A DNA stretch of 64,000 nucleotides, taken from Batillaria attramentaria. Its lineage: Eukaryota; Mollusca; Gastropoda; Batillariidae. This document shows positions 25,412 through 37,799 of this stretch, piece after piece. Position 1 is the first letter of the stretch. Each line of letters begins with the position of its first letter. Where the stretch lies: assembly GCA_018292915.2 (NCBI GenBank), contig JACVVK020000037.1, positions 396,501 through 460,500 of the forward strand, in the 5' to 3' direction. The translations under genes were made by a program, and so were the position numbers. The notes under the pieces are model-generated. The model ran no database searches, was not told the DNA's origin, and worked only from the letters and a program-made list of their open reading frames with translations.

Positions 25412-26994
25412 GCCTCTTCTGGCGAAGACGGTTGGGGTGTGGGAGGGAGGGGGGATAAACTCGTTCCAGTTTCCGCTCCTTGTTTTTCTGAAGCTATTTT
25501 CGTTGTCACGTTTGTTTGCATGCGTATCTATGTCCAAACCTTGTTGTTTGGTTTACCCCACGCGCTGTGCAGAATTCATATCAAATGTTGCTACATTCAA
25601 AGCTGTACTGATCATCAAAAGAATTATCCCCCTTGAAGAACCTGTCAACTCACACCCTTGACACTAGCACATAGTCAAGCCAGGATGATGTGTCATTCCA
25701 AAGCTCAGTCTTCACTTTTTATCAAACATTGTATTGGAATCTGGCAGTGTTTACCTCAAGTTAAAGATAAACATCTGCATCGCAACAATAACTGAACCGT
25801 CTTTGGTTTCTGCTTTCATACATATATCCATCTTTATGGTCACTCTGTTGTTATTGAGGATTTGTCCACGGTTGACTGACGAACCGTGCATTAGGCTACA
25901 TGGTCACGCACACTAGGTATTAGACGGTCCGCAAACCTTTCAAGACCACTCGACCGACAAGGTCTCCAGCGAAGATTTATCGATGGCTGTCTTATCAGTT
26001 TTCAATGTGTGGCGATTTTCTGACATTTTTGCCTTTGTTGTCATCATTGTATATAGTATTCAAAGCTTGCAAGAAATAGGAAAATACGACAAGTATTACA
26101 GGAAGGGTGTTATTTTGGCAGGGCAGTGAACATTCTTGACGTCCAGGGGATACCATGTTATCGAGTTTAGTCTGGCCCAAATGCCGCATTTGTATTCGTT
26201 TGTTTGTTTGTTTGGTCCAGTGAGGAATTCTTCACCCTCCATCTTTCTCACGTGGAAGCACGTTGTTTTTCACATACGTAAGTACAGGGGAAAAAAGTGT
26301 AGAGTGAAGCCGTCAGCCGGAGTACTCGCCCCTTGTTTCTTTGCGCGTTTTGAAAATGTAAGCCGTTTTTTAATTGGTCACTTTGCTGGCGTTTCCACCT
26401 GTTCTAGAGGAGAACCGTTGGCGTACATTGCAAGCACCAGGCACGTGTTAGGGGTGTTGCTTCTGCAAACACGGCACAAGATGGGCTAGCTGGACAGGGG
26501 AGGTAACAGGAGCCGGGTTGAATGGAAAGAAAACCTCACTAGCACTTGGGGTGTTCATGAACGCGGACGCAGAAATTGGAAGTAAATGTTGTGGGGTAGT
26601 GTGTCAATAAAAGCGGTTGTGTTGCACACATGATGCCGAAGTCAAATAAGCAGTCAAATAATCATGTATCACCGGGATAATAGACAACAGCAACAAACAA
26701 AATTCTGGTTATCATGGTGCTTTGAATGTTTTGTGAAACCGTTGCATGAGATGGAAATGTATTGCACGGTAATATATCACCGCTTCAGAAGTGTCTGTCC
26801 AAGAAAACGCCCATGCATGAAACTGAAGGCGAAGGCAACTGACATTTCATCACTGATCGATCTTTTATCTTGCGTTGCAGTTTACTGAATATTTAAGCTT
26901 GGGAAGAAAGGCATTCAATTTCGGCAACATATACATGGGCATCATGAGCAAACCTTTTTTCTGTGTGTCCAGCTTTTGTTTTACCAGCCATAGG

Positions 26995-27080
26995 GATGGG
27001 TTTGGGGGAGTTTAACGTCTTTTTTCACCATGTTTGGGTAACATCAAAGACGGGGCAACCTGAAAAGGCTTATCAGCCGT
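26995..27080 (-). mobile_element. tRNA-derived SINE, 3' fragment (copy 2)
   Basis: On the - strand this matches only the body and tail of the SINE family: GTCTTTGATRTYACCC-type block, GTGGAAAAAGACGTTAAAC-type block and a CCCAAACCCATCC-like tail. The tRNA-like head is missing, as expected for a 5'-truncated insertion. Confidence 0.6.
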
Positions 27081-29787
27081 AGACACCACATACAAGTGGC
27101 TATACCTTCGAAACATCGTGTTCAGAAATGACCATGAGTGAATACTAGCCCAGCTTCTCTGACCGTTTGAACTTGCAGTTGGAAGCCAGTCAGAAGTCAG
27201 AATGGAAAGAAAGCAGGAATTGTCTCTGAGTGAAAGGTAGGAATTGTCTGGCTCTGTGGATTGTCAGAGCGGCAGGTAAGGCTGGCATCCCACAGTGGCG
27301 GCAAGTTGTTGCAAAGCCAAACATCCACGACAAATTGGCCGGCCAGCCGGGGCACGTATGGCGTACGTCCAGATACTGCCAACTATGTCAGAAGACCTGG
27401 ACCGTTCCATTCTCTGGAATGCAGATACGCTAAAGTGATTTTCGCCTCGCGTATTGGTACAAGGACCAGGTATTCTCCACTGGGAAGAGATTGTTTATTG
27501 TCACTTAGTGTAGGGCGAGTTTAGAAGATTTGCTGAGATGAAGACAGCTTTCTAAAGCCGCAAGTATGTGTAACGGCCCTTCTATCAACACTGTATGTGC
27601 TCCTGCCTTTTGTCTGATAGAAATCTAGAAGTATAGAAATCACAGTCTGTATCTTGCAGATGAATCAAGAAGCAGCGCTGAATTTACTTGAAAGGCCAAT
27701 GTCAAATTCATATTGTCAAACGGCAGGAGTCAAGGAAGGTGGTGATTGTAGGTGGATATTGATACCTGAAGGCGTTTGGATTCTTTATTACGACGTAAAA
27801 AATATTAATCAGTATTTAGTCAGAATCCACGGCACTGGAACTCTCATTTTCAAGAAGAAATGGTCAGGTTTTGTTATTGTTGTTGTTGTTTTTAGAAGAC
27901 AGGTCTACGCAAGGTCAGGTTTGGGGCTTGCACTTAGCTGTAAAAGTTAGGTCATTGGAACTAATATAATAACCTACAATGTGGACGAAATGGCACTTTC
28001 TGGTACATTGTTCAAAGTGCTTTGAGCTAAGCCTGGCGCTATGCGTAGAGCTCAGAGTATTTGTTCAGAAAGAACAATCGTCAAGTGACTTTCGAGTCTT
28101 GAGGGGACATCACCAGAAGTTCCAGCATTCCCTCCCTTCACTGCACTCTCCAGTAAGTAAGGAAGGCAGACATCAAAGAGTGAAAGGGCGGGTTCAGACA
28201 GCGAGTAGACAAGTGTTGTGAACTCGGCGATGCCCAATCAAGCTTCTTGTGTCGTCCAGTCCTTCCAAGTGCCTCTTCCTTCACGCGTGCCCGTCCAAGG
28301 GGGAGGGGGGTGTCAAGAGGCCTGGGAAATTACGTCCTAATAGTGACCTAGCTTATGGACCCCCTCCCTCTCCCCTCCTCTTCTTTCACGCCGATTCTCT
28401 TCTTCACATCGGAACCTTTACCTTTTCTCACAGCTTCTGTTCTTTGAAGACCACTCGCCATTAGAAGAGGAGGAGGCAGTAGATTGTCTCAATTGTGATA
28501 GGGGAGCTGATAAGACAAGAGCCTCAAAGAGGCAGCCAACTAATGGACCTGATAGACTCTGGCCAGATGTTCTGGACACTTCTCCTCTGCGTCATTGTGA
28601 TCAGGAGGCATCGCCCATGTTTCACATGGACCTGCTTAACACGGAATGTTCATACAATCATTGTGTTCCTCATGAAGGTTTCTCCTGAATTAATTTATTG
28701 ATAAATATAAATTGTCTCTGACATGACTTACCGTTCTATAGAGAAGTCGTGTTTCAGTACCGATATTGTTTTAAGGACTATCACAACATCATTACTTACA
28801 GCTATTGAGAGATTATATTGTTGTGTCTTCGTGTCACTTTTATTAGTCATATTACGTAATTTACCGATTGCTCAAAGAGAAAGGAGACCGTTCAGGTCTA
28901 CTTTTCAATGATGCAGATATTGACTTCAGTCTATTCAGTTTTTCGGCGATTTTCTTTTTCTTTTTCTGTTTGGATCATTCGTGCGAGATATGTGTTCATT
29001 TCATGCTCCCATGTCCATGGTGGGGTTGATCTCTAGACTGAAGTAGCTTCAACGTCTGGTACACAGCCACAAAGTGCAGAGTCAACGCTCTGAATCACTG
29101 AGTCACAAAATGCGTAGACATCACAATATAAAGCGACTGAGACGCAGATTGTTGTCGCCGGCGTCGCCGCAGGCGGCACAAAGCTAGATAACTGTCTTTG
29201 ACTTCTGAAAGGGATTCATGGACAGGAAAGAGGCGATCCAGCGGTGGGGGTGGGGGGAGGGAGGGAGGTTGCTACGATTAGAGAAAGATCCTTTGGAAGC
29301 GGATGGAGGGGAACTTTTTGAACGAAAGAAAAATGGAGTGGGGCCGATTCTGGCACAATGGGGGTCAGGTCTTTAAGTTTTACACCGCCATTAGTGTCCC
29401 AGAAGGCAGGTTCTAAAGCCAGTCTGGAGTGGCACCACACTTCCTGCGATTCGCGAGTGCTGTCCCGTGTTCCCAAAGTGATGTCCCTTGAACGTTAGAA
29501 TCGCTAGGAGAGAAACATTTCCGGTGGTGGCGTCTCAGAAGTTTCAGGGTCCCCGGGGTTAATATAGGAAACTCACAAATAAAAGAGTTCACTGTTGGTG
29601 TGGGGAGGGAAGGGGGGGGGGAGGGGAGGGGGAATGGGAGGGAAGGGGAGGCACTAACTCTGTACAAAACAAAAGAAGGAAGATCAGCCTAGACGTCTGC
29701 TTGCAGTCCGAGCCTCAGCTCTGTTATTCTTCGTTGTCGTATTGCTTGAGGAAAACCGGCATTGATTGTGCACAGGACAAAGAAACA

Positions 29788-30018
29788 ACAACCCCCCCCC
29801 CCCCCAAAAAAAAAAAAAAACAAAAAAAACAACACACCTGAATATACAACAACAACTACGACGACAACAATAACAGTTAGTTATTTAGGGCGACAACAAT
29901 AACAGCAACAACAACAGTAATAATTATACCAACAACAATAATAATGATTTCGTTAAAAGACACACAAGACCTCCTACCGGTTAGGGTGTTTGTTGTTGTT
30001 GTTGTTGTTGTTGTTGTT
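29788..30018. repeat. C tract, A tract and (CAA)/(GTT) low-complexity block
   Basis: A C run and A run (29790-29820) are followed by CAA/ACG trinucleotide-rich DNA. The block ends with about ten GTT units at 29990-30018. Confidence 0.85.
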
Positions 30019-30917
30019 AAGAATTACGACAAAGGGATATGGTCTCGTCTATTGCCGTCTTGAGGTGCAACCAAAAAGAGTACTCCACAAACATACGGCA
30101 TATTGCAAGTGTAGTGTATGAGGTGGGGAGAGGGATGGAGGGAGTTGGTGGGGTGGGGGGGAGTGAAGTTGAGTCAGGAGGGGATGAATCAATCGACAAT
30201 AGGCAAAAGCCTTGAGAACGAAGAACTTTGCCCGCCATTCCTACTTTCTGTTGTAGTCTGGCGTATTCCCTCAATAAAATCAAGAATCCATACCTACCAT
30301 TTTACACGCACATTAGGGCAGAGTGTGGGAGAATGCTGACTAGGTTGCACTTGGTACGTAAAAGTGTCTGATAGCGCAGACAAGACAGAGTTTACGAGAA
30401 CGTAGTTGACACCCTCAGGTGTAAAAGTAGAAGATAAACTCCATCCTGTCAGAACAGTTGGAATAGTTTGCGCCGTTGGACGCAAAGCAAGATCGCCTAC
30501 ACAGTGGATAGACACAATCATGGTACATTTTCTGCTGATGACCAAGTTTGTGGTGGTGTCTGGAATTAGCAGCAGCTGCCTTTATTGCAAAATGGAAAAG
30601 TTGTTATTACTGATTAATTTTAAACATGGTTTTATTCCGCTGGCCAGTTTACACAAAACAGAAGTATTCTGGCGGTGGCAAAAGGCCAGAAGCCTATATA
30701 TAGCGTCCGCCTGTGAACATACACAAGGTAGTATGGCGAATACTGTGACAGCATACAGCATAATAATAACAATGAAAAGACAGGAGAGGGAGGGAGAGGG
30801 GAGGAGGGAGAGTAAGAAGAAGGGAAAGTTGTTATTATTACGTCATTAGTTATTAGCCCCAAGACTAACAGGCTGCTGTGACCATTATGCAATCCTAAAT
30901 TGATGTCTATTCTAACG

Positions 30918-31177
30918 GGTAAGCTGAGGTCACCCATGTGGGAGTAAGCGACGTCTTTCCCGTGTAAAATGACGTTCTAAGTATTTCAAGACTAAGTGCA
31001 CGGTTTGTTATCGTTAGATTCTGACCGAAGACTGTTTAGTCGTGACCGTTAAAAAATTCTGAATTCACGTTTCACTGGTGAGTAAGCTAAGGTCGCCCAT
31101 GTGGGGCTTGGTGTGACGTCTTGGTAGCGTAAAGTGACGTGTGAAGCATTTAACGACTTAGGGCACGATTAGCTTTT
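30918..31177 (+). repeat. Imperfect tandem duplication, ~164-bp period
   Basis: A segment at 30918-31014 (GTAAGCTGAGGTCACCCATG and onward) recurs at 31082-31177 (GTAAGCTAAGGTCGCCCATG and onward). They share blocks such as GACGTCTT, GTAAARTGACGT and the ACTWAGKGCACGRTT region. The copies are clearly diverged, so the duplication is old. Confidence 0.65.
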
Positions 31178-31279
31178 ACTTTACGTGTCAAACGAACGCC
31201 GTGCCACGTTTAGTGTGTTTTGCCTTGGGAAGAATGGAGGAGATTTTGGCGAGATAGAGGTGGGAACCTCTTACTCCTC

Positions 31280-31385
31280 CTCCTCACCCCCCTCCCCACC
31301 CCCCCTACCCCCCAATCCTTCCCTTCACCTTACTCCCCCCTACCCATCAGTCAGCCCTCCACCCCAACACCCCCGCTTTACTCCA
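31280..31385. repeat. C-rich low-complexity tract
   Basis: Runs of C separated by T or A (CTCCCCACC, CTACCCCCC). It creates Pro-rich spurious frames. Confidence 0.8.
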
Positions 31386-31501
31386 AGACAGCCGTGGCAT
31401 GAATGAACTCAGACTGGAATGGGAACTATGCGCTGAGATGCGCAGTGCAGGCTATTCTTTACTCCCGGCAAAACAGTTGGCCATTTTGTCAATGAAACAA
31501 T

Positions 31502-31503
<2 letters not shown>

Positions 31504-31566
<63 letters not shown>
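31504..31566. repeat. (TC)n microsatellite
   Basis: An uninterrupted TC dinucleotide run of about 31 units. Confidence 0.95.
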
Positions 31567-31570
<4 letters not shown>

Positions 31571-31880
31571 GGAAACTGCTGGAAGGGGGGACGGGCAGGA
31601 AGCGGAGGGTGGGGGGTGGCAGTGAGTCAATGTTCTAGACAAAGCTATTTCACGCTTGTCTTAGCAGTCCGCTCCCTTGTTCTAAACAGCCTTTAGTGAC
31701 TGCCGAGGGACAGACTATGGGAATGTCAGACTATTTCCGATTACAGAAATCCCGCTGCAGTCGGTGGTAATATCGAAGAGGCGGTGGCCTTACAGGAACA
31801 TTCTTTCTTGATATGTTAGCACGTCACTCAACGGAAACACGGAATGATTTGAGTCCGTAAACTGTAAAACTCGTGAACCA

Positions 31881-32120
31881 AGCCAGTGCTGTGTCTTCTG
31901 TTGTGTTCACCCTCATCTGGAGCCTTGTTTCTGGGTTTGTAGCCAGTGCTGTGTCTTCTGTTGTGTTCACCCTCATCTGGAGCCTTGTTTCTGGGTTTGT
32001 AGCCAGTGCTGTGTCTTCTGTTGTGTTCACCCTCATCTGGAGCCTTGTTTCTGGGTTTGTAGCCAGTGCTGTGTCTTCTGTTGTGTTCACCCTCATCTGG
32101 AGCCTTGTTTCTGGGTTTGT
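31881..32120. repeat. 60-bp minisatellite, four identical units
   Basis: Four head-to-tail units of exactly 60 bases each (31881-31940, 31941-32000, 32001-32060, 32061-32120) with no difference that I can see. The unit begins AGCCAGTGCTGTGTCTTCTG and ends CTGGGTTTGT. Because 60 is a multiple of three and the unit lacks stops in some frames, both strands show periodic open frames; these are not genes. Confidence 0.97.
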
Positions 32121-32321
32121 AAAATGCATGTTAGTGGACTTTATTTTTGTTGTTGTTGTGTATTTGTTTGGCCGTGGTTTATGTGAAATTCTGCATTCCG
32201 TGACTGTATATGAATGATTCTTTGACTAATGCAGTCATTTAGTCTGATTTTACTATGGTTATTACTGGTGTTCTCATGTAATTTATCAACTCTGGTGCTG
32301 CTGCAGCTGAGGGTATTGGAT

Positions 32322-32339
32322 GGGGGGGGGGGGGGGGGG
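32322..32339. repeat. Poly-G tract
   Basis: An uninterrupted run of about 18 G. Similar tracts occur near 36910, 41342, 51370 and 58411. Confidence 0.9.
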
Positions 32340-33305
32340 TTATAAGCCAACACTCCTTGTGTGATCTCATGATTGTGTTCATTCCGTCTTCTTGTCGGTG
32401 AACTGAAGCCGAAGTCAAATTTCCTTTTATGGATGATAAAATTATCTGTATCAGTAATTTGCTGGTTCAAGGATTGATTGAATGAAAGATTTCAAGGATA
32501 TCCATCTGCACTAAAGGCCCACAGATATTTGTGTACTTTTCCATATCGTTCAACTTGGCCGTTCATGGTGTGTTGCTCCAGAGACGTAAAATTAATATAA
32601 ATACCTGTATGTAATATCTATGGCCGTGTTTTTTGTTTGTTTGGGGTTTTTTTGGTTGTGTTTTTACTGCACGTATGTACATCTCCCAATGCTCTGCGTG
32701 TTACTGCTGTTAGTTTCAGACACCAGAAAAAACGGGAACAAGGGATAATTAGTAGAACTGACCCAGGGTCCAAGAGGTCGGTGCTGTTGGTGATGGTGGT
32801 AATGGTGGAGGGAGAGGGTTACAGGGAGAGAGGGGGAGAGCAATCTGCCTGCAAGGCCCCTGGTAATCCCCCTTGTCATGTCTGGCGAGGCATTTCTCGA
32901 CACCAGATCCTTTTTCGCCGCTATTTTCTTTGCTAAGCCACCAATCGCTACAGGGCTTTTTACACTGACTACATCGGCGGTAAACCAACCATAGTGGCGG
33001 TCATTTTGCACCACAAGGTTTGCACTGCCCCCCTGCCGATGAGAACGGAGCAGCGGAGACACAACCAAGTAACGAGCTAGCGGACACAAATCTCATACAA
33101 AATGCAATTAGAGTCCAGGGAAGTGCAGTTGTACAAGGGAGAACAGTCACTAAACGATTGTTGGGTCGAAGGGGAGACTACGCTGCGAGGTTAGTCGATC
33201 ACGATAGCTCATGGGTGTGTGCAGTGAAGAGTCAGGACAGGAACCTATAAGTAGTTATCGGTTTGTTTTTTGTTTTGTTTTTAACACTTTCCATTACACC
33301 AGCAT

Positions 33306-33344
33306 CATCCCATCCCATCCCATCCCATCCCATCCCATCCCATC
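33306..33344. repeat. (CATCC)n microsatellite
   Basis: About seven tandem CATCC pentanucleotides ending in CATCTAG. Confidence 0.95.
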
Positions 33345-33659
33345 TAGTCTTTTCAATACAGTGTAGTATATCTTTTACTTCAGAGCCGTCTTTGCATCGT
33401 GGAAGGTTTACTCTTGTCTCTTGCCATTACTGCCACTGAAAGAAAGATCACTGTGTGCTACCGAGGATCTTTTTTTTTTTTTCTTTTTTTTTTCGACACA
33501 GTATTTCAGTAACATGGAAGTGTTGTGGTATTCATGGCTGTCAGAATTCTTGCAGGGGGAAATACCTTTGAGCTATCTCGAACGTACTAGGGAGGGAAGA
33601 GATTGATGTTGTGTAAGATTTACTGTGAGTGTGTGTGTACTCTCCTCACCCCGTCCTCA

Positions 33660-33839
33660 TCATCCTTCATTAGTTGTTGTTGTTTTTTCTTTTCCTTGTT
33701 TTTCTTGTTGGTTTGGTTTGTTTTATATACTCGTATATTCATTTTGAGTTATTTTATTTCTTTATTCTCTTTTTTTTCTTTCTTTTTTGGTGGGTTTTGT
33801 TGTTGTTGTTGTTGTTGTTTTGTTTTGTTTTTTAAACTG

Positions 33840-33910
<71 letters not shown>

Positions 33911-33920
33911 GGGGGGGGGG
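33660..33920. repeat. T-rich tract, (TTG)n, (GT)n and G11 compound
   Basis: T-rich DNA leads into a short TTG run (about 33798-33818). A GT run of about 34 units follows at 33842-33910, then eleven G. Confidence 0.93.
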
Positions 33921-34648
33921 GTGTTCCTATAAATCTTCATACCTCGCTGCCTGTATAGAGAATCTGCATGTTTTATTTCCGCGTCTCCATAGAGAGTTAG
34001 TCTATTGCCATCGGTACGGGTCCACAATCACAAGAACCTGGGCCTACGGAAGAAAATAAAGCTCACCACTGCACCGTTTCCTTGCAGTCTGTGGGAAAAT
34101 GCACAGCCATACCCTTGAGCTATGCAGGCTCCCAAACACTTCAAGCACCGCGGTAGTCCTGCATAAATCCCCTTTGTGGTCCGCACGGCGACTGCCCGGC
34201 TCTCGCTGTGTCTTCTCCGCTTGTCGCTAATAATGATAAGGCGCTGATTAACTCAACTCCCCCATCACCCCAGGGGTACATTCTCAGGGTCTCGGGTGCC
34301 TGCGAGGGGTCTGATCAAATTCCACAGCTTTTCATGGTCATCTGCTCGCTGGCGGTGGGTCTTTGGCTTCTGTAACAGGGGTCAAAGGTATTTGTCTTCA
34401 TCGGGGGTGTCACATTTCATGCAGTGTTTTTAAGTACAAGATACCAAGATATGTTTATTGCATTTTCCACTACACAATTTTTCTTTGTTTACATAGTTCC
34501 CACTGTGCAACAGACACTCACACGATCATAGTGAACTACCGTCGCGCTAAACTGATGTGCCTTTGTGTCTGTAAGGGGAGGGGGGAAAGTCAATTATGAG
34601 AATATGTAGTGCAAAACACTGTTTAACCATTGCACCGTTGAGGGGGTA

Positions 34649-34650
<2 letters not shown>

Positions 34651-34710
<60 letters not shown>
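34651..34710. repeat. (GT)30 microsatellite
   Basis: An uninterrupted GT dinucleotide run, followed by a G-rich GGAGGTGGGGGTGGGG segment. Confidence 0.95.
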
Positions 34711-34712
<2 letters not shown>

Positions 34713-36974
34713 GAGGTGGGGGTGGGGTGTCAAAAGCTATGATTTCACAAAGATTCACACCGAAATTTGAAGGCTAACTACTGTGCTCAGATGACAACTT
34801 GGTCCCCTCTTTCTGTTGAAATACAGAATTGTGGTAAGTGGAAGAAAGAAGAAGACGAAGAAGAAGAGAGAGAGAGAGAGAGAGAGTGCACGGACCTTTT
34901 GATGAGTCTCCAATAATGCACAGATAGCTGAACTAGTGTTTTTGTCTGTGTACGTGAGTGTGTCTGTCTGTGCATGTTCTCTGAAAGCCAGCTTCCCGCT
35001 GTAGTCTATACCAGGTGACGTTTCCACAGAGGGTGAACTGGAACCTCCACCGTCTTATTGTTGTCTAGGGTAAAGGAAGGTAGGGCAGGTGATTACGTCC
35101 ATATTTATTTTTTCGCAGACATGTTTGATCAGCCAGAGAACTGGCGGGCTCACAGGACCAGGCATTACAGGGTTGTTTTTTACCAGCGGGTCAAAGCGAT
35201 CCAGAGCACCAAACCATTCTTTTGCACCTCGTTGTTTCATGAAGGTGATGTATTGTTATAGAGGACGCTGGCTGCAGCCAGTGCTTTCTCATACAAGTCA
35301 GGAAGTTGGCGCTAGGGAAGGGATGTCGTCTAGTAGGGATTTACAAGGGGATGGGGTTCCTGCCAGCGCCTTTATAGTTCTCTTTGTTCTCTATTGTTGG
35401 GCAAGACGGGAAATATATGATGATGTTTATTGTCCTGTGTTTTTGCTTGCCGAGTCTTTGTTCTGCGTTGTATATTGGGCGGCGCGTCAGGTTTTTTTCT
35501 TTCTTTCTTTTTTTTTTTTTTTTTTTTTTTGGTCGTGTTGTTTCATGTTACTTGTCTTCGAGTCTTCCTCAGGGTCGATCGTTCTCTGTAAGTAAGGTTA
35601 TTATGTTTATTGGCGTACATGTGTTTTTTTGCGTACGGTTTTGCCTTTGGTCTGACAAATAAATCTACCTTTGCTAGTTCGTCGTTCGTGCTTTGTCATT
35701 TTTCTTGTCTTTGTGAGTCTTTTGTTCCTTTGGTAGTCTTCAGTCTGAGATCTTGGAGATTACACAATGGTTGTTCACGAACGACAATAAAATCATTTTG
35801 AGGCACAGACAATGACAGGAATACTTTATGTTGGGGCGTTTTGTGTGGGAAAGAAAAAAACAGAACCAGGAACAGAGAGACTTTCTGATTTGTGCTGGTG
35901 AGCAAACACACAGAAACATCATTACGGTTTTTATGAAAGCTTCTCGGAATAGAAGGAAAGCTGCTGTACACGAGATGGTTCAGCCAGTCTCAAAGCATTC
36001 TCCGTACGCACAGAGGCTGTTACTCTGTCCCCTCTGGGGTGTAGGGAGGGCAATGAGGGAATATCTGTGAGAGATGGAGAATGTCTCCAAGCATGGTCTT
36101 TCTGGTTGAACCATCATCATTTGTCGGGGCTGTTATAAACACCTGACTTACATGCTTGGAGAGAGATAGCGCCAGTGCACACATGCGGCTGTTGCTGCAG
36201 AAAAGAAAGTTGGATTTTAGTCATGTTTTTGTGTGCAGTCCTTCTATGTAAGTTGGGCTTTCCGTGGAGGTGTAAAAAATTTAATGATGGTATGCCCTAG
36301 TTAACCGACGAGACAAAATTATCGGTTATCGCTAAGATTGTAATAAGAGACACCCTTTTTAAAAAAAAAAAAAATTCCATGGTCAAACGTAAAAAAAAAT
36401 TCTGGTGTTTAAGGGGGGGGGGGGAACCAGCAGAGAAGTCTAGAAATAAATAATGCGTTTTCAGCATGTAACCTTAGTGCGAACCCGTTAACTTCCTGCT
36501 AATTTTTAAAGCATGTTTGCCGAAAACGCAAAAAAAAATTGTTTCGTGGAAAGTAAGTTTAGTACGCCTTTCTGATAAACTGTTTTAAACAACTTCCTCT
36601 TGAAAAGAAAGTTCAACAGCTCCCTTGACAAAACTGTGTGCTGCGCTAAAGATCAGAAAGCAGCATGCTCGACTGTGGTTCTCTGAACTGGCTTCTCACC
36701 AAGCTCATCAAGGGAAGAGGCAGGCCGCGCGCCGTAACTCAAAATAATGCCATATTTCTACTGCCATTGTCAAGGCGGCAAAACAGAAAAACATCCATCT
36801 TCTTTCAGTTTTTTAAGCAGCACGATGGATCTGACAGGCTTTTATGTCTTTATTCCCATGTCCGGGCTGTGCTATTCCAATCGACGTTGATTACCCTATC
36901 TGCGGCGTAAGAGGATGGGAGGGGGGGGGGGGGAGGCGGGAGGTGGGGGTGAGAGGAGAGGGTGACGGGTACTA

Positions 36975-37035
36975 GGGGGCCAATGGGATGAGGCCATCAC
37001 ACCGATCAGGTTCAAATCCCGACTTTGATGTCAGG
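36975..37035 (+). mobile_element. Possible tRNA-derived SINE head of a second family
   Basis: GGTTCAAATCC at 37009-37019 is a perfect B box. A GGGCCAATGGG sequence about 30 bases upstream resembles an A box. Downstream sequence (GATGTCAGGGCGACGATCTA and onward) does not match the main SINE body. No target-site duplication was identified. Confidence 0.35.
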
Positions 37036-37799
37036 GCGACGATCTACAGCTAGATTTTCTTTCTTTTTATGACAAAATCTTGAGCGTATTGCTCTATCTT
37101 GCCAAATATCAGATAACTTTTAGCCCCCCCCCCCCCCCCCCAATCAATTTTGCACCGAAGGGTGCACTGTGGGTGCCGTGTCTGTTTTGATGCTCAATGT
37201 CTGAGAAGCATCAAACGATACAAGCGTTTAATGGGTACACGTGTTAAGCACGAAGTAAAACGACAATCCCAGCTACAATTCACATCAACTACTCTCAGCA
37301 TGTTTCATGGACACGGTTAATGTGTGTCGCTGGTAAACTATGTTGGAGTCACTATACGGATCAAAACAGAACAAGCCATCGAAGAGTAAGGACATGTTAC
37401 TGGACGTGATGTTAAAATTCAGGGACTGTAACTCTTTGAAGAAGTGCATCAAACTGCCTCATCGGCTACATGCCATGCTCATGCAGAAGTCTTGCAAGTC
37501 GCGGGTTTTTTTTTTCAGAGTTATGCCCCGTTATGAAAATCGCCCTGTTTTTTGTTTTTTTGTTTTGTTTTTTTGTTTTTTGTTTTTTCCTTTCCTTTTT
37601 TTTTTTCGCATCTGAAAGGGAATGCATACGTTAACCCCACTCAACCAAACAAGCTCATCTTTCAGGGAGGAAGGGGACTACCGGGGGAGGCTGCAGGGGG
37701 AGGGAGGGGGGTTGAGCTGGAGAGGAAAGAGAAGGGGGTGAGCGATGCGACGAGAACTGAAAAATGAGAAGCAATTGTGGTGCTTGGTTGAGGGATTTG

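Noticed and set aside
26163..26279. Possible exon between TTTGGTCCAG and ATACGTAAGTAC
   Set aside because: The phase-1 translation has no SoxD character, and the acceptor tract is a GTTT microsatellite.
31824..32217. Periodic open frames on both strands
   Set aside because: Produced by the exact 60-bp minisatellite, whose period is a multiple of three.
34085..34140. tRNA-like fragment (TTGAGCTATGCAGGCTCCC)
   Set aside because: Only one short block resembles a tRNA; no matching second box or SINE body.
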